A stretch of DNA of 36,283 bases from Candidatus Eisenbacteria bacterium (GCA_035712145.1 DASTBI010000204.1:1-36283), one strand, 5' to 3'; shown: positions 1 through 8,398, counted from the stretch's first letter. Notes: generated by a model from the sequence alone, not told the origin. Made by a program: numbers and translations.

Positions 1-120
1 GCGCGCCGTGAGCTCGAAGCCCAGCACGCCGCAGTAGAACTCGAGCGCCCGGTCGATGTCCGACACTTTGAGGTGGACGTGTCCGATGCGGACTCGCGGA
101 TCGATGGGCGGCGTGGTCAT
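1..120 (-). CDS. VOC (glyoxalase/bleomycin-resistance) family protein, N-terminal part only
   Basis: The first 40 codons of a minus-strand gene run off the left edge of the window. The translation contains HVHLKVSDIDRALEFYCGVL followed by GFEL, the usual opening beta-alpha-beta unit of the vicinal oxygen chelate fold, with the histidine that often binds metal. The ATG at 118-120 follows a strong Shine-Dalgarno sequence (AGGAGG, read on the minus strand at about 122-127). Family members act as lyases, dioxygenases, epimerases or drug-binding proteins. The visible part cannot tell these apart, so no substrate is proposed. It is divergent from the next gene. Confidence 0.8.
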   Translation of the reverse strand, partial: MTTPPIDPRVRIGHVHLKVSDIDRALEFYCGVLGFELTAR

Positions 121-234
121 GATCTCCTCCTGAAATGCGGCGGCGAGAGGACCGACCTCGACTTTGCACTCGAGGCATGCGGTCCGGCAAGCCTGCGTCT
201 CGCAAAGCCCCGCCGGCTCTGGCGGTGAAGATCG

Positions 235-264
235 TTGCCTGAGGTCCGATCCCAAGGACACAAT
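235..264 (+). promoter_or_regulatory. possible sigma-70-type promoter for the DUF932-like gene
   Basis: TTGCCT at 235-240 and CACAAT at 259-264 are separated by 18 bases, about 48 bases before the ATG at 312. The rest of the 191-base divergent gap 121-311 holds a small GC hairpin around 219-234 and nothing else recognised. The call rests on motif similarity only. Confidence 0.3.
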
Positions 265-311
265 CGGAGATCGTCATCGCGCCTTTCGCACATCCTGCAC
301 CCGAGGTCGTC

Positions 312-1151
312 ATGCTTTACCGACTCGGCCAGTTCGGCCAATCCAGTGCATTGATTTCAAAGGCGGCCCTCGACGAGTTCCTGGCTCGGTGGAGGCAGGC
401 GGGAACGGCGCCCGAGCGAATCGAGCAGATGCGAAGGTTCATCCTTGGAGAGGACTTGCCGGAGCTCAGGGCCGAGCTGGCTTCCGAAACCGAACGGCGG
501 TGGCTGGACGCTCTCCACGACGGGCTGGCCGGCCTCCAACACAGAATCGAGATCCAGCTCCAGGAATGCTCTTACCAGCCCGGCCTGGACGGATTCCTGT
601 GCATCGCGGGGACCTCGCCCTCGGTGAGGGCCGAGGTCACTCCGGGGGACGTCGTCCAGGCGGGCTTCATTGCCTTTCGCCACGGCAGCGGGCGGCTCCA
701 CCTTTCGTCTCGAATTTTCCGGCTCGAGTGCGAGAACGGCGCGATCCGGAAGTTGATGGATGACGAGGGGACGACTTCCGAGATCGATCCGGTCAGGGCC
801 ATCCTCGAACGATGCTTCGACCCCACGGTGCTCGCGGAAGTGGCCGGGCGCTTCATCGAGGCGACGAGGGTGCCTCTTCCTCCCCGCGAATTCTGGATGG
901 AGCTCACGAGTCGCCTACAGGCACGGCATGGTGCGGTCGCGCGGGGTTGGCTGGACGAGGCGCGCGAGATCCTGGACGAGATCGGCGATCCGACCGAATG
1001 GGACTTCCTCAACGCGCTCACCGAAGTCGCGCGCGAGCGGCCCGATTGGCTGGAACGCTACGACCTCGAGGAGGCGGCCGGCGCATTCGCGCGGTTGCGC
1101 CGTCCGGCCGAGCACCCCGTGATGAGCCACGCGGAGCTGATTCCGAGCTAG
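312..1151 (+). CDS. hypothetical protein with a DUF932-like segment
   Basis: This is a 279-residue soluble protein with no signal peptide or membrane segment. The ATG is preceded by GAGG at a spacing of 5. Residues 111-150 run from a glycine-rich strand into FRLECENGAIRKLM. This resembles the RLVCTNG signature of DUF932, a family usually found on phages and plasmids and of unknown function. The N-terminal third is helical and charged (LDEFLARWRQAG, RMEQ-type repeats). The C-terminal third, from about 185, is also helical and rich in W, R and E. It stands alone between a VOC gene and uvrA, and its TAG stop overlaps the uvrA stop. The DUF932 assignment is a motif-level guess. Function unknown. 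Confidence 0.6.
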   Translation: MLYRLGQFGQSSALISKAALDEFLARWRQAGTAPERIEQMRRFILGEDLPELRAELASETERRWLDALHDGLAGLQHRIEIQLQECSYQPGLDGFLCIAGTSPSVRAEVTPGDVVQAGFIAFRHGSGRLHLSSRIFRLECENGAIRKLMDDEGTTSEIDPVRAILERCFDPTVLAEVAGRFIEATRVPLPPREFWMELTSRLQARHGAVARGWLDEAREILDEIGDPTEWDFLNALTEVARERPDWLERYDLEEAAGAFARLRRPAEHPVMSHAELIPS

Positions 1152-3958
1152 CGCGAACGGGGAGCTTCGGCCACTCGCTCGGCAGGCGCTGGATCGCGCT
1201 CTCGCAGGAATCGCCCGGTCCAGGACTCCTCGCAGGCGACGATCGCCTCCGGCGGTCCCTCCGCGAGCAGGCGCCCACCGCCTTCCCCGCCTTCCGGGCC
1301 GAGATCCACCACCCAGTCGGCATTGCGGATCACGTCGAGATTGTGCTCCACCACGATCACCGTGTCGCCGCGCGCGGTGAGATCGTCGAGCACCTCGAGC
1401 AGGCGCTGCACGTCGGCGAAGTGGAGGCCCACCGTCGGCTCGTCGAGCAGATAGAGCGTCGGCCCCGTCCCCTTCTCCGACAGCTCGCGCGCGATCTTGA
1501 GACGCTGGGCTTCGCCGCCCGAGAGCTGGTTGGCGGGCTGCCCGAGCTTCAGGTAGCCGAGGCCCACGCGGCGCAGCACCTGGAGCTGTCGCGTGAACCT
1601 CGGCTCGCGGCCGAAGTGCACGAACGCCTGGTCGGCGGTCAGCTCGAGCGCCTCGCGAATGTTGACGCCCCGGTAGTGGACATCGAGCACCTCGCGCCGG
1701 AAGCGCGAGCCTCCGCAGGTCTCGCAAGGCACCAGCAGGTCGGCGAGGAAGTACATCTCGATCGTCACCCATCCGGCGCCTTCGCAGGTCTCGCATCGCC
1801 CGCCGGGCGTATTGAACGAGAACGCGCCGTCGCCGAGCCCGCGCGCCAGCGCGGCGGGCTGCGAGGCGTACAGGCGGCGGAGTGCTGAGTAGGCGCCGAG
1901 GTAGGTGACGGGGCACGAGCGCGGCGTCTTCCCGATCGGCGTCTGGTCGACCATCGCCACGCGCTTCAGCCGCATGAGCCCGCGGACCGCGCGATGCGCG
2001 CCGATCTCCTCCGCCGGCTCCTCCGCGAAGTGGCGGCAGGCGGCGCGGTAGAGCACGTCCTCGACCAGGCTGCTCTTGCCCGAGCCCGACACTCCCGTGA
2101 CCGCGGTCAGCCGGCCGAGCGGGAAGCGCGCGGTGACGTTCTTCAGGTTGTGCTGCTTGGCACCTTCGACGATCAGGAATTCTTCCGCCGCGCCGGCGCG
2201 CCGCTCGCGTGACACGCGCTTCTCGCCGCGCAGGTAACGGGCGGTCTCGGTTTCGGCCCGATCGATCGCCGGCCCTCCGGGTCCGTCGTAGAGCAGGCGG
2301 CCTCCCTGCTCGCCGGCGCCCGGTCCGAGGTCCACGAGGTGATCCGCCGCGTGCATGAGCAGAGGCTCGTGCTCGACCACCACCAGCGTGTTGCCGCGCG
2401 AGGCCAGCTCGCCCAGGAGCTCCGCCAGCCGCTGGCTGTCGCGCGGATGGAGGCCGACCGTGGGCTCGTCGAGCACGTAAAGCGTGTCGGCCAGGTTGGC
2501 GCCGAGCGCGTTGGCCAGCTCGATCCGCTGCGCCTCGCCGCCCGACAACGTCCGGGTGAGGCGGTCGAGCGTGAGATAACCGAGCTCGACCCGCAGCAGG
2601 AACGCGAGTCGCGACTGGATCTCGGCCAGCACCGGGCCGGCGATCTCGCGCTCGCGGTCGGTGAAGCTCAAAGCAGGGATCCACTCCGATACCTCGCGCA
2701 CCGGCCGCGCCGAGACCTCGGCGATCGTCTGTCCACCCAACCGCACGCGCAGCGCCTCCGAGCGCAGCCGTGTTCCCCCGCAGGCCGCGCATGGCAGCGC
2801 GCTCTGGTAGCGCTTCACCACGAACCGATTTCCGACCTTGTACGACTTCGACTGCAGCCGCTCGAGGAACGGGATCGCGCCGCGGAAGCCCTCGCCTCCC
2901 TCGATCAGGAAGCGGCGGTGCTCCGCGCTCAGCTTCTGCCACGGCACGTCGAGGGGGATGCGGAGCTCGGCCGCGCACTTCTGGAGCCGCGGCCAGAAGA
3001 TGCGCTTCCACGAGCCTGCCCACGGGCGGATCGCGCCTTCACGAAGGGTCTTGGATGGATCGGGAACGATGCGATCGAGCGTGAAGGTGAGCACGTTGCC
3101 GAAGCCGCGGCACGCAGGACACGCGCCCATGGGACTATTGAACGAGAACAGCACCGGCTCGGGCTTCAGGCTCTGGGCGCCGCAGTGCGAGCACTCCCAG
3201 CGCTCGCTCTTCTTCTCGATCGCCGCTGAGCCGCGACGCAGGCGAAGGCGGCCCTCGCCGCGACGGAAGGCCTGCTCGCACGAGTCCACGAGACGCTGCC
3301 GCTCGGATGCGCGCCAGGTGAAGCGATCGATGACGATCAGTGCTTCCTTGGCGCGCGCCTTGAGCTTCGGCGGCGGATCGAGCGAGACCACTTCGTCGTC
3401 CAGCAGGATGCGGGTGTAACCGGCCCGCAGCAGATGCGGAGCGAGCTCGGGCCACGGGACCCGCGACGAGAGCGCGATCGGCGCCAGCACCAGCAGGGTC
3501 TCGCCTTCGGGCCAGGCATGCGTTTCATCGGCGATGCTCTGCGCGCTGTCGGCCGTGACCGGCAGGCCGCAGCTTCCGCAATGCACGGTGCCGAGCCGCG
3601 CGAACAGCAGGCGAAGGTAGTCGTAGATCTCGGTCGTCGTGCCCACGGTCGAGCGCGCGCTTCGCGCCGACGAGACCTGCTGGATCGCCACCGCGGGAGT
3701 CAGCCCGTGGATCGCGTCCACGTCGGGACGCGGCAGCCGATCGAGGAACTGCTTGGCGTACGTCGAGACCGACTCGACGTAGCGCCGCTGGCCTTCGGCG
3801 TAGAGCGTGTCGAACGCCAGCGATGACTTGCCCGAGCCCGAGACGCCGGTGATCACCGTGAGCCGGCCGCGCGGAAGGTCCAGATCGAGGTTCTGGAGGT
3901 TGTGCTGCCGCGCGCCGCGGATGGCGATGGACGCGGGTGGAACCGGCTTCGGGGTCAC
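1148..3958 (-). CDS. uvrA: excinuclease ABC subunit A
   Basis: UvrA is the damage-sensing ATPase of nucleotide excision repair; it loads UvrB at lesions. The 936-residue length is normal. Both ABC modules are intact. The first Walker A is GVSGSGKSS at about 38-46 and a second copy of the same motif lies near residue 630. Signature motifs LSGGEAQRIELA and LSGGEAQRLKIA are present, as are Walker B motifs ending LDEPTVGLHPRD and LDEPTVGLHFAD. The two CxxC...CxxC zinc modules are visible (CSHCGA...CPACRG and CETCEG...CETCGG). The start is GTG at 3956-3958, just before the conserved IxIRGARxHNLxN opening. It is transcribed divergently from the arsR-type gene. UvrB lies 29 kb away in another operon. 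Confidence 0.98.
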   Translation of the reverse strand: MTPKPVPPASIAIRGARQHNLQNLDLDLPRGRLTVITGVSGSGKSSLAFDTLYAEGQRRYVESVSTYAKQFLDRLPRPDVDAIHGLTPAVAIQQVSSARSARSTVGTTTEIYDYLRLLFARLGTVHCGSCGLPVTADSAQSIADETHAWPEGETLLVLAPIALSSRVPWPELAPHLLRAGYTRILLDDEVVSLDPPPKLKARAKEALIVIDRFTWRASERQRLVDSCEQAFRRGEGRLRLRRGSAAIEKKSERWECSHCGAQSLKPEPVLFSFNSPMGACPACRGFGNVLTFTLDRIVPDPSKTLREGAIRPWAGSWKRIFWPRLQKCAAELRIPLDVPWQKLSAEHRRFLIEGGEGFRGAIPFLERLQSKSYKVGNRFVVKRYQSALPCAACGGTRLRSEALRVRLGGQTIAEVSARPVREVSEWIPALSFTDREREIAGPVLAEIQSRLAFLLRVELGYLTLDRLTRTLSGGEAQRIELANALGANLADTLYVLDEPTVGLHPRDSQRLAELLGELASRGNTLVVVEHEPLLMHAADHLVDLGPGAGEQGGRLLYDGPGGPAIDRAETETARYLRGEKRVSRERRAGAAEEFLIVEGAKQHNLKNVTARFPLGRLTAVTGVSGSGKSSLVEDVLYRAACRHFAEEPAEEIGAHRAVRGLMRLKRVAMVDQTPIGKTPRSCPVTYLGAYSALRRLYASQPAALARGLGDGAFSFNTPGGRCETCEGAGWVTIEMYFLADLLVPCETCGGSRFRREVLDVHYRGVNIREALELTADQAFVHFGREPRFTRQLQVLRRVGLGYLKLGQPANQLSGGEAQRLKIARELSEKGTGPTLYLLDEPTVGLHFADVQRLLEVLDDLTARGDTVIVVEHNLDVIRNADWVVDLGPEGGEGGGRLLAEGPPEAIVACEESWTGRFLRERDPAPAERVAEAPRSR

Positions 3959-4066
3959 GAGATCGAAACCATAGCACGGCGCCGCGGCAGCGATTCTCGG
4001 CCGCTACGCTCCACCCCGCTGGTGCCGGAGGACGCCGCGCTCGTCGTCCAGCCTGCTGCACGGTTC

Positions 4067-4080
4067 TACGTAATTACGTA
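4067..4080. promoter_or_regulatory. 14-bp perfect palindrome, probable operator of the ArsR-type gene
   Basis: TACGTAATTACGTA is a perfect inverted repeat. It sits 11 bases before the regulator's ATG, in a very AT-rich patch within strongly GC-rich DNA. ArsR-family dimers commonly bind such palindromes over their own promoters, so autoregulation is a reasonable inference. It could also affect uvrA, which diverges from the same 133-base gap. No clear -35/-10 pair was identified in the gap. Confidence 0.55.
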
Positions 4081-4091
4081 ATAACCGAGCC

Positions 4092-4682
4092 ATGCGCCGG
4101 CCCGCCTCGTCCCGCCCGCCCCGAGTCAGCCAGCGCCTCGACGTCCTCGAGGCGCGGCTGCGGCAGCTCGAAGGCGCCACCCGCCGGGCCTCGCGGGCGC
4201 GGCCCGCGGCTCCCGATCGCGGCTGGCTCCTCGAGGGCCTGCGCGCGCGGATCCCGGCACGCAGGGGAAAACGGCCTCCGGGCCGGCTCGGCTATGGCGG
4301 AATCGTCCACACGCCGTTCGGGGCACACTACGAATGGCGGGGTGAGCACGCGGTGGACGAGTTGCTCGGCATCGAGTGGAGCGAGATCGCGCGCGCGTTC
4401 GGCGCGCTCGGACATCGCGTGCGTCTCGACATCGTGCGCGCGCTGATTCGGGGCGTTCACGACGTGAGCGAGCTGCAACGCCAGCCGGGGCTCGGCACGT
4501 CGGGGCAGCTCTACCACCACCTGCGCGAGCTGCAGGCCGCGGGCTGGGTGCGGCAGCACGAGCGCAGCCGCTACCTGGTGGTTCCCGACCGGGTGGTCGC
4601 CGTGCTGCTCATGGTCGGCATCGTCATGGGTCCCGATCTTCGCAACGAGAATGGGCCTTCGAGGAGGAAGAAGAAGCCATGA
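4092..4682 (+). CDS. ArsR-family winged-helix transcriptional regulator
   Basis: This is a 196-residue DNA-binding protein. Residues 13-30 form a short heptad-like helix (RLDVLEARLRQLEG). A basic linker follows, then a winged helix-turn-helix from about 95 to 165. The recognisable ArsR/HTH_20 core is ALGHRVRLDIVRALI, then LGTSGQLYHHLRELQAAGWV as the recognition helix and RSRYLVVPD as the wing. No metal-binding cysteine pair is present, so it is unlikely to be a classical metal sensor. An in-frame TAA at 4071-4073 makes the ATG at 4092 the first usable ATG. The stop overlaps the next ATG (ATGA), and the protease gene's ribosome site lies inside this gene, so the two are almost certainly co-expressed. 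Confidence 0.9.
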   Translation: MRRPASSRPPRVSQRLDVLEARLRQLEGATRRASRARPAAPDRGWLLEGLRARIPARRGKRPPGRLGYGGIVHTPFGAHYEWRGEHAVDELLGIEWSEIARAFGALGHRVRLDIVRALIRGVHDVSELQRQPGLGTSGQLYHHLRELQAAGWVRQHERSRYLVVPDRVVAVLLMVGIVMGPDLRNENGPSRRKKKP

Positions 4683-5944
4683 AGAGGATGCCTGGACGAC
4701 TGATGAGAGTGACCATTGCCGCAATGGCCGCCGCCAGCGCGACCTCGGCTCCGGTCCAAGCCGCACCGAGCGCCGAGTCGCTGTTCGTCGCCGGGCGCTT
4801 CGAAAGCTCCGACACCGCCTGGGCGAAACGTCTGAAGGCGTCGCCCAAGGACACGCTGGCGCTGCTGCGACGCGCGCAGATCGCGCTCTTTCGCAACGCC
4901 ACCGCGGAAGCCCGGGAGTACGCCGACGCGGCGGAGAAGGCCGGGGCCCAGCCCGCCCGTTTCGCCGCGCTGCGCGGGGAGGCCTGGTATCGCGAAGACC
5001 GGTTCGAGCAAGCGGCCAGCGAGTTCGCCCGCGCCGGCCGGCCGGAAGTGGCCGACAAGCTCAAGGCGCTCCAGGCCGGGCCTTATCGCATCCGCGGACC
5101 GCAGAGGACCCGCCTGGCCTTCGTACAGACCGATCCCCTGCCGCTGGTGACGCTGACCGTCAATGGCCGCGGGCCGTTCTACTTCCTGATCGACACCGGC
5201 GGCGGTGAGCTGCTGCTCGATCCCGCCATCGCGGACTCGGTCAAGGCGCCGCGCTACGGCTCACGGATGGGCACCTTCGCGGCCGACCAGAAGGCGAAGG
5301 TGGAGCTCGGGAGCGTCGACTCGGTCGGGCTCGGAGAGTTCACGGTCGAGAAGGTGCCGATCGCGATTCTCTCCACCAAGAAATTCAGCGCGGTGTCCAT
5401 GGGCCGTCCCGTGGCGGGCGTCCTTGGCACCACGCTCCTCTCCCGCTTCCGCTTCACGCTCGACTATCCCGGCGGCGCGTTGATCCTGGAGCGTCGCGGG
5501 TCGATGCCCGCCTCCAGCCAGGAGATCGTCGCGGACATTCCTTTCTGGCTGGCAGGCGACCACTTCATCCTCGCGCCCGGCAGCCTTGGAACCAGCGGGC
5601 CGCTGCTGTGGTTCGTCGACACCGGGCTCGCGGGAGCCGCCTTCACCGCGCCGGCCTCGACCCTCGCCGAGGGAGGCGTGGCCCTGAAGGACACGGCGTC
5701 GTTCACCGGCGTCGGCGGCGCCGGAGCGGTCCGCGTGATTCCCTTCCCCGTCGACCGGCTGCGCCTGGGCGATATCGAGCAGAGTGGGCTGATGGCCTTT
5801 CTGGGTCCCTTCCCCGCGTCGCTCGAGCGAAGCCTGGGACCGCGCGTCGCGGGCATCATCTCCCACGTGTTCCTGAGGCCCTATCGTGTGACGTTCGACT
5901 TCGACCGCATGAAGCTGACGCTGGCCAAGCCTTCGAAGTCGTGA
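4679..5944 (+). CDS. exported aspartyl protease with TPR-like N-terminus and two retropepsin-like domains
   Basis: This is a 421-residue protein. It begins with a basic segment and a hydrophobic Ala-rich stretch ending PVQAAPSA, a plausible Sec signal peptide with cleavage near residue 30. Residues 30-135 are alpha-helical and TPR-like. Two retropepsin-like halves follow. The first contains FLIDTGGGELLL and the second WFVDTGLAGAAF, each carrying the D-T-G catalytic triplet. Each half later has a hydrophobic-hydrophobic-G element (GVLGTTLLS and AGIISHVFL). Known family members cleave peptide bonds using two aspartates, so one chain here could form a complete pepsin-like active site. The ATG at 4679 is chosen because GAGGAGG lies about 10 bases upstream and it overlaps the regulator's stop. 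Localisation in the periplasm or at the surface is inferred. Confidence 0.85.
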   Translation: MKRMPGRLMRVTIAAMAAASATSAPVQAAPSAESLFVAGRFESSDTAWAKRLKASPKDTLALLRRAQIALFRNATAEAREYADAAEKAGAQPARFAALRGEAWYREDRFEQAASEFARAGRPEVADKLKALQAGPYRIRGPQRTRLAFVQTDPLPLVTLTVNGRGPFYFLIDTGGGELLLDPAIADSVKAPRYGSRMGTFAADQKAKVELGSVDSVGLGEFTVEKVPIAILSTKKFSAVSMGRPVAGVLGTTLLSRFRFTLDYPGGALILERRGSMPASSQEIVADIPFWLAGDHFILAPGSLGTSGPLLWFVDTGLAGAAFTAPASTLAEGGVALKDTASFTGVGGAGAVRVIPFPVDRLRLGDIEQSGLMAFLGPFPASLERSLGPRVAGIISHVFLRPYRVTFDFDRMKLTLAKPSKS

Positions 5945-5963
5945 GCGGCTGGAAAAGGCGGAC

Positions 5964-5987
5964 GGCCCACCCATCCCTGGGTGAGCC
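5964..5987. terminator. hairpin between convergent genes, possible bidirectional terminator
   Basis: CACCCA (5968-5973) pairs with TGGGTG (5978-5983) around a TCCC loop. An outer GGC/GCC pair (5964-5966 with 5985-5987) extends the stem past one mismatch. It lies 20 bases after the protease stop and 34 bases after the convergent speD-like stop. There is no T tract, so it is only a candidate. Confidence 0.4.
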
Positions 5988-6020
5988 GCCGCAGACGAAC
6001 CGGAGGTTATTTGGCCAGCC

Positions 6021-6485
6021 CTAGCGCGGAACCTCCAGCCCCAGCCCGGCCGCAACCAGGCGCCGATGCTGCTCGACGAGGGCCCGGGAGCCCGCGAGGT
6101 CCCGCGGGAACTCCCGACCCCGGTCGAGCAGATGCCACTCCACTTTCTGCGGGTGGAAAGCGTCGCCGAGCACGGACAGGGCATCTTCGACGTCGAAGTT
6201 CTCGCACGAGAAGATGTCGGCGTTGACGACGCGGCGGCTGGGAAACGTGTGAACGCTGATGTGGCTCTGGGCGATGAGAACGAACCCGGAGAACCCGGTC
6301 GCTCGCCTGCCCGGTGAGGCGTGACGAAACACGTAAGGCGGCATGATCCGGGTCATGCGAATGCGGTCCGGCATGCCTTCGAGGAGTTGATAGAGGCGTC
6401 CGAGGTCATCGAGCCGGGTGGCGGGGCACCCATAGGCTTGATAGAGGAGATGTGGTCCGAAACCCACCATGGGGCTGCCGTTCAT
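6021..6485 (-). CDS. speD: SpeD/SpeH-type pyruvoyl decarboxylase (S-adenosylmethionine decarboxylase homolog)
   Basis: This is a 154-residue homolog of the bacterial pyruvoyl enzyme that makes decarboxylated S-adenosylmethionine for spermidine synthesis. The core reads GFSGFVLIAQSHISVHTFPS, then ADIFSCENFD. Aligned to the Thermotoga maritima numbering as I recall it, Ser74 is the self-processing serine. Ser66, His79 and Cys94 match its Ser55, His68 and Cys83. Two usually conserved glutamates differ: the residue before the processing serine is Gln73, and the HTWPE glutamate is Ser83. The ATG at 6485 is chosen because it matches the family N-terminus and has GAGG at a spacing of 6. A TTG at 6557 would add 24 residues but lies inside a hairpin. 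Some SpeD homologs have become arginine or ornithine decarboxylases, so the substrate is not certain. No speE is in the window. Confidence 0.85.
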   Translation of the reverse strand: MNGSPMVGFGPHLLYQAYGCPATRLDDLGRLYQLLEGMPDRIRMTRIMPPYVFRHASPGRRATGFSGFVLIAQSHISVHTFPSRRVVNADIFSCENFDVEDALSVLGDAFHPQKVEWHLLDRGREFPRDLAGSRALVEQHRRLVAAGLGLEVPR

Positions 6486-6532
6486 TCGCTCCCTCGGTTC
6501 GGGATTCGCGACGACCTTCACCGTCAGAAGTC

Positions 6533-6562
6533 GGGGATTGATCGCATCAGCGACCAATCCCC
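6533..6562 (-). promoter_or_regulatory. 13-bp stem-loop in the speD leader
   Basis: On the minus strand GGGGATTGGTCGC (6562-6550) pairs with GCGATCAATCCCC (6545-6533) around a TGAT loop. The only non-Watson-Crick pair is G-U in minus-strand RNA; it would be C-A in plus-strand RNA. This suggests that the minus-strand transcript is the functional one. It lies 30 bases after the lysine-rich peptide's stop and 47 before the speD ATG. There is no T tract after it, so a regulatory leader is at least as likely as a terminator. Confidence 0.55.
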
Positions 6563-6575
6563 CAAGGACGTGCCA
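6561..6575 (-). promoter_or_regulatory. weak sigma-54-like element upstream of speD
   Basis: The minus strand reads TGGCACG (6575-6569), identical to the sigma-54 -24 box, then TCC and TTGG. The expected TTGC -12 box is imperfect and one base too close. The sigma-54 activator gene nearby (7015-8397) makes it worth recording, but the mismatch makes function doubtful. Confidence 0.2.
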
Positions 6576-6591
6576 GGTCCAGACAACCCGC

Positions 6592-6660
6592 TTACTTCTT
6601 CTTCTTCGCAGCCTTCTTCTTCGTGCCCTTCTTCTTGGCAGCCTTCTTCTTCATGGCCAT
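6592..6660 (-). CDS. 22-residue lysine/alanine-rich basic peptide
   Basis: This tiny frame encodes a peptide that begins MAMKKKAAKKKG and repeats the KKKAAKKK pattern, with 14 lysines in 22 residues. It resembles the lysine-rich tails of H1-like and HU-tail proteins, which bind DNA or RNA through charge. The short frame is preferred to a longer 70-residue reading because the minus strand carries AAGGAGGTGATCC, a 13-base match to the full anti-Shine-Dalgarno end of 16S rRNA, directly before the ATG. The ATG at 6658-6660 is used; a second in-frame ATG follows at 6652-6654. It sits between the response-regulator gene and speD on the same strand. Nucleic-acid binding is inferred from composition alone. 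Confidence 0.6.
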   Translation of the reverse strand: MAMKKKAAKKKGTKKKAAKKKK

Positions 6661-6665
6661 TCCCG

Positions 6666-6678
6666 GATCACCTCCTTG
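6666..6678 (-). promoter_or_regulatory. full-length Shine-Dalgarno sequence of the lysine-rich peptide
   Basis: Read on the minus strand, AAGGAGGTGATCC is complementary to the entire 3' end of bacterial 16S rRNA. GGAGG lies 10 bases before the ATG at 6660. It is the most complete ribosome site I saw in the window and decides the short start. Confidence 0.7.
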
Positions 6679-7014
6679 CGAGTCTCTCGAAGCTCGGCGT
6701 GTCAGCTCTCGCCGGGACACTTCAGGCAGCCGCTTCCTCGCGGCCATCGGGAGCCGGCGTTCAGAGCCGGCTACGAGAAATCCCAGAGGCAGACGCCGTG
6801 CCAAGAGGTTGCAATGCGCGAGAGCCTCACCCGTAACTCATTGTCAGAACGGAGAATCTCATTCGAAGCGCAGAGCCTCGGAGGTCGCGAGGAAGCACGA
6901 ATGCCGCTCCCGTCGCCGTGCTAACTGTCTAAATTGTTGGTGGTTACGGAAAAGCCACTCGGCAAGACGTTGTGGCCGCAATGTTTGGAGGGAACTGTCC
7001 ACTTCCTTTGGGTA
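6679..7014. other. non-coding stretch between the response regulator and the lysine-rich peptide
   Basis: About 340 bases without a convincing gene, somewhat richer in A and T than its surroundings around 6830-7010. A hairpin with arms AGCCGGC (6752-6758) and GCCGGCT (6766-6772) is visible. It probably holds the promoter of the lysine-rich peptide and speD, but no convincing -35/-10 or -24/-12 pair was found. Confidence 0.5.
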
Positions 7015-8397
<1,383 letters not shown>

Positions 8398-8398
8398 C

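Noticed and set aside
915-945. GGCACG-like sigma-54 site
   Set aside because: The spacing to the next GC is wrong and it lies within a coding sequence.
915-3023. Long open frame on the minus strand in another frame of uvrA
   Set aside because: It is very rich in Arg, Ala and Gly, shows no motif, and lies inside uvrA, which is certain. High GC content makes such shadow frames common.
6486-6557. TTG-started N-terminal extension of the SpeD homolog
   Set aside because: The added 24 residues have no family counterpart and the TTG lies in the leader stem. The ATG at 6485 has a better ribosome site.
6666-6678. Plus-strand match to the 3' end of 16S rRNA
   Set aside because: It is only the complement of the Shine-Dalgarno sequence on the other strand. 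No other rRNA sequence is nearby.
6592-6804. 70-residue reading of the lysine-rich frame
   Set aside because: It would bury the excellent Shine-Dalgarno sequence inside the gene, and the extra part looks like random high-GC sequence.
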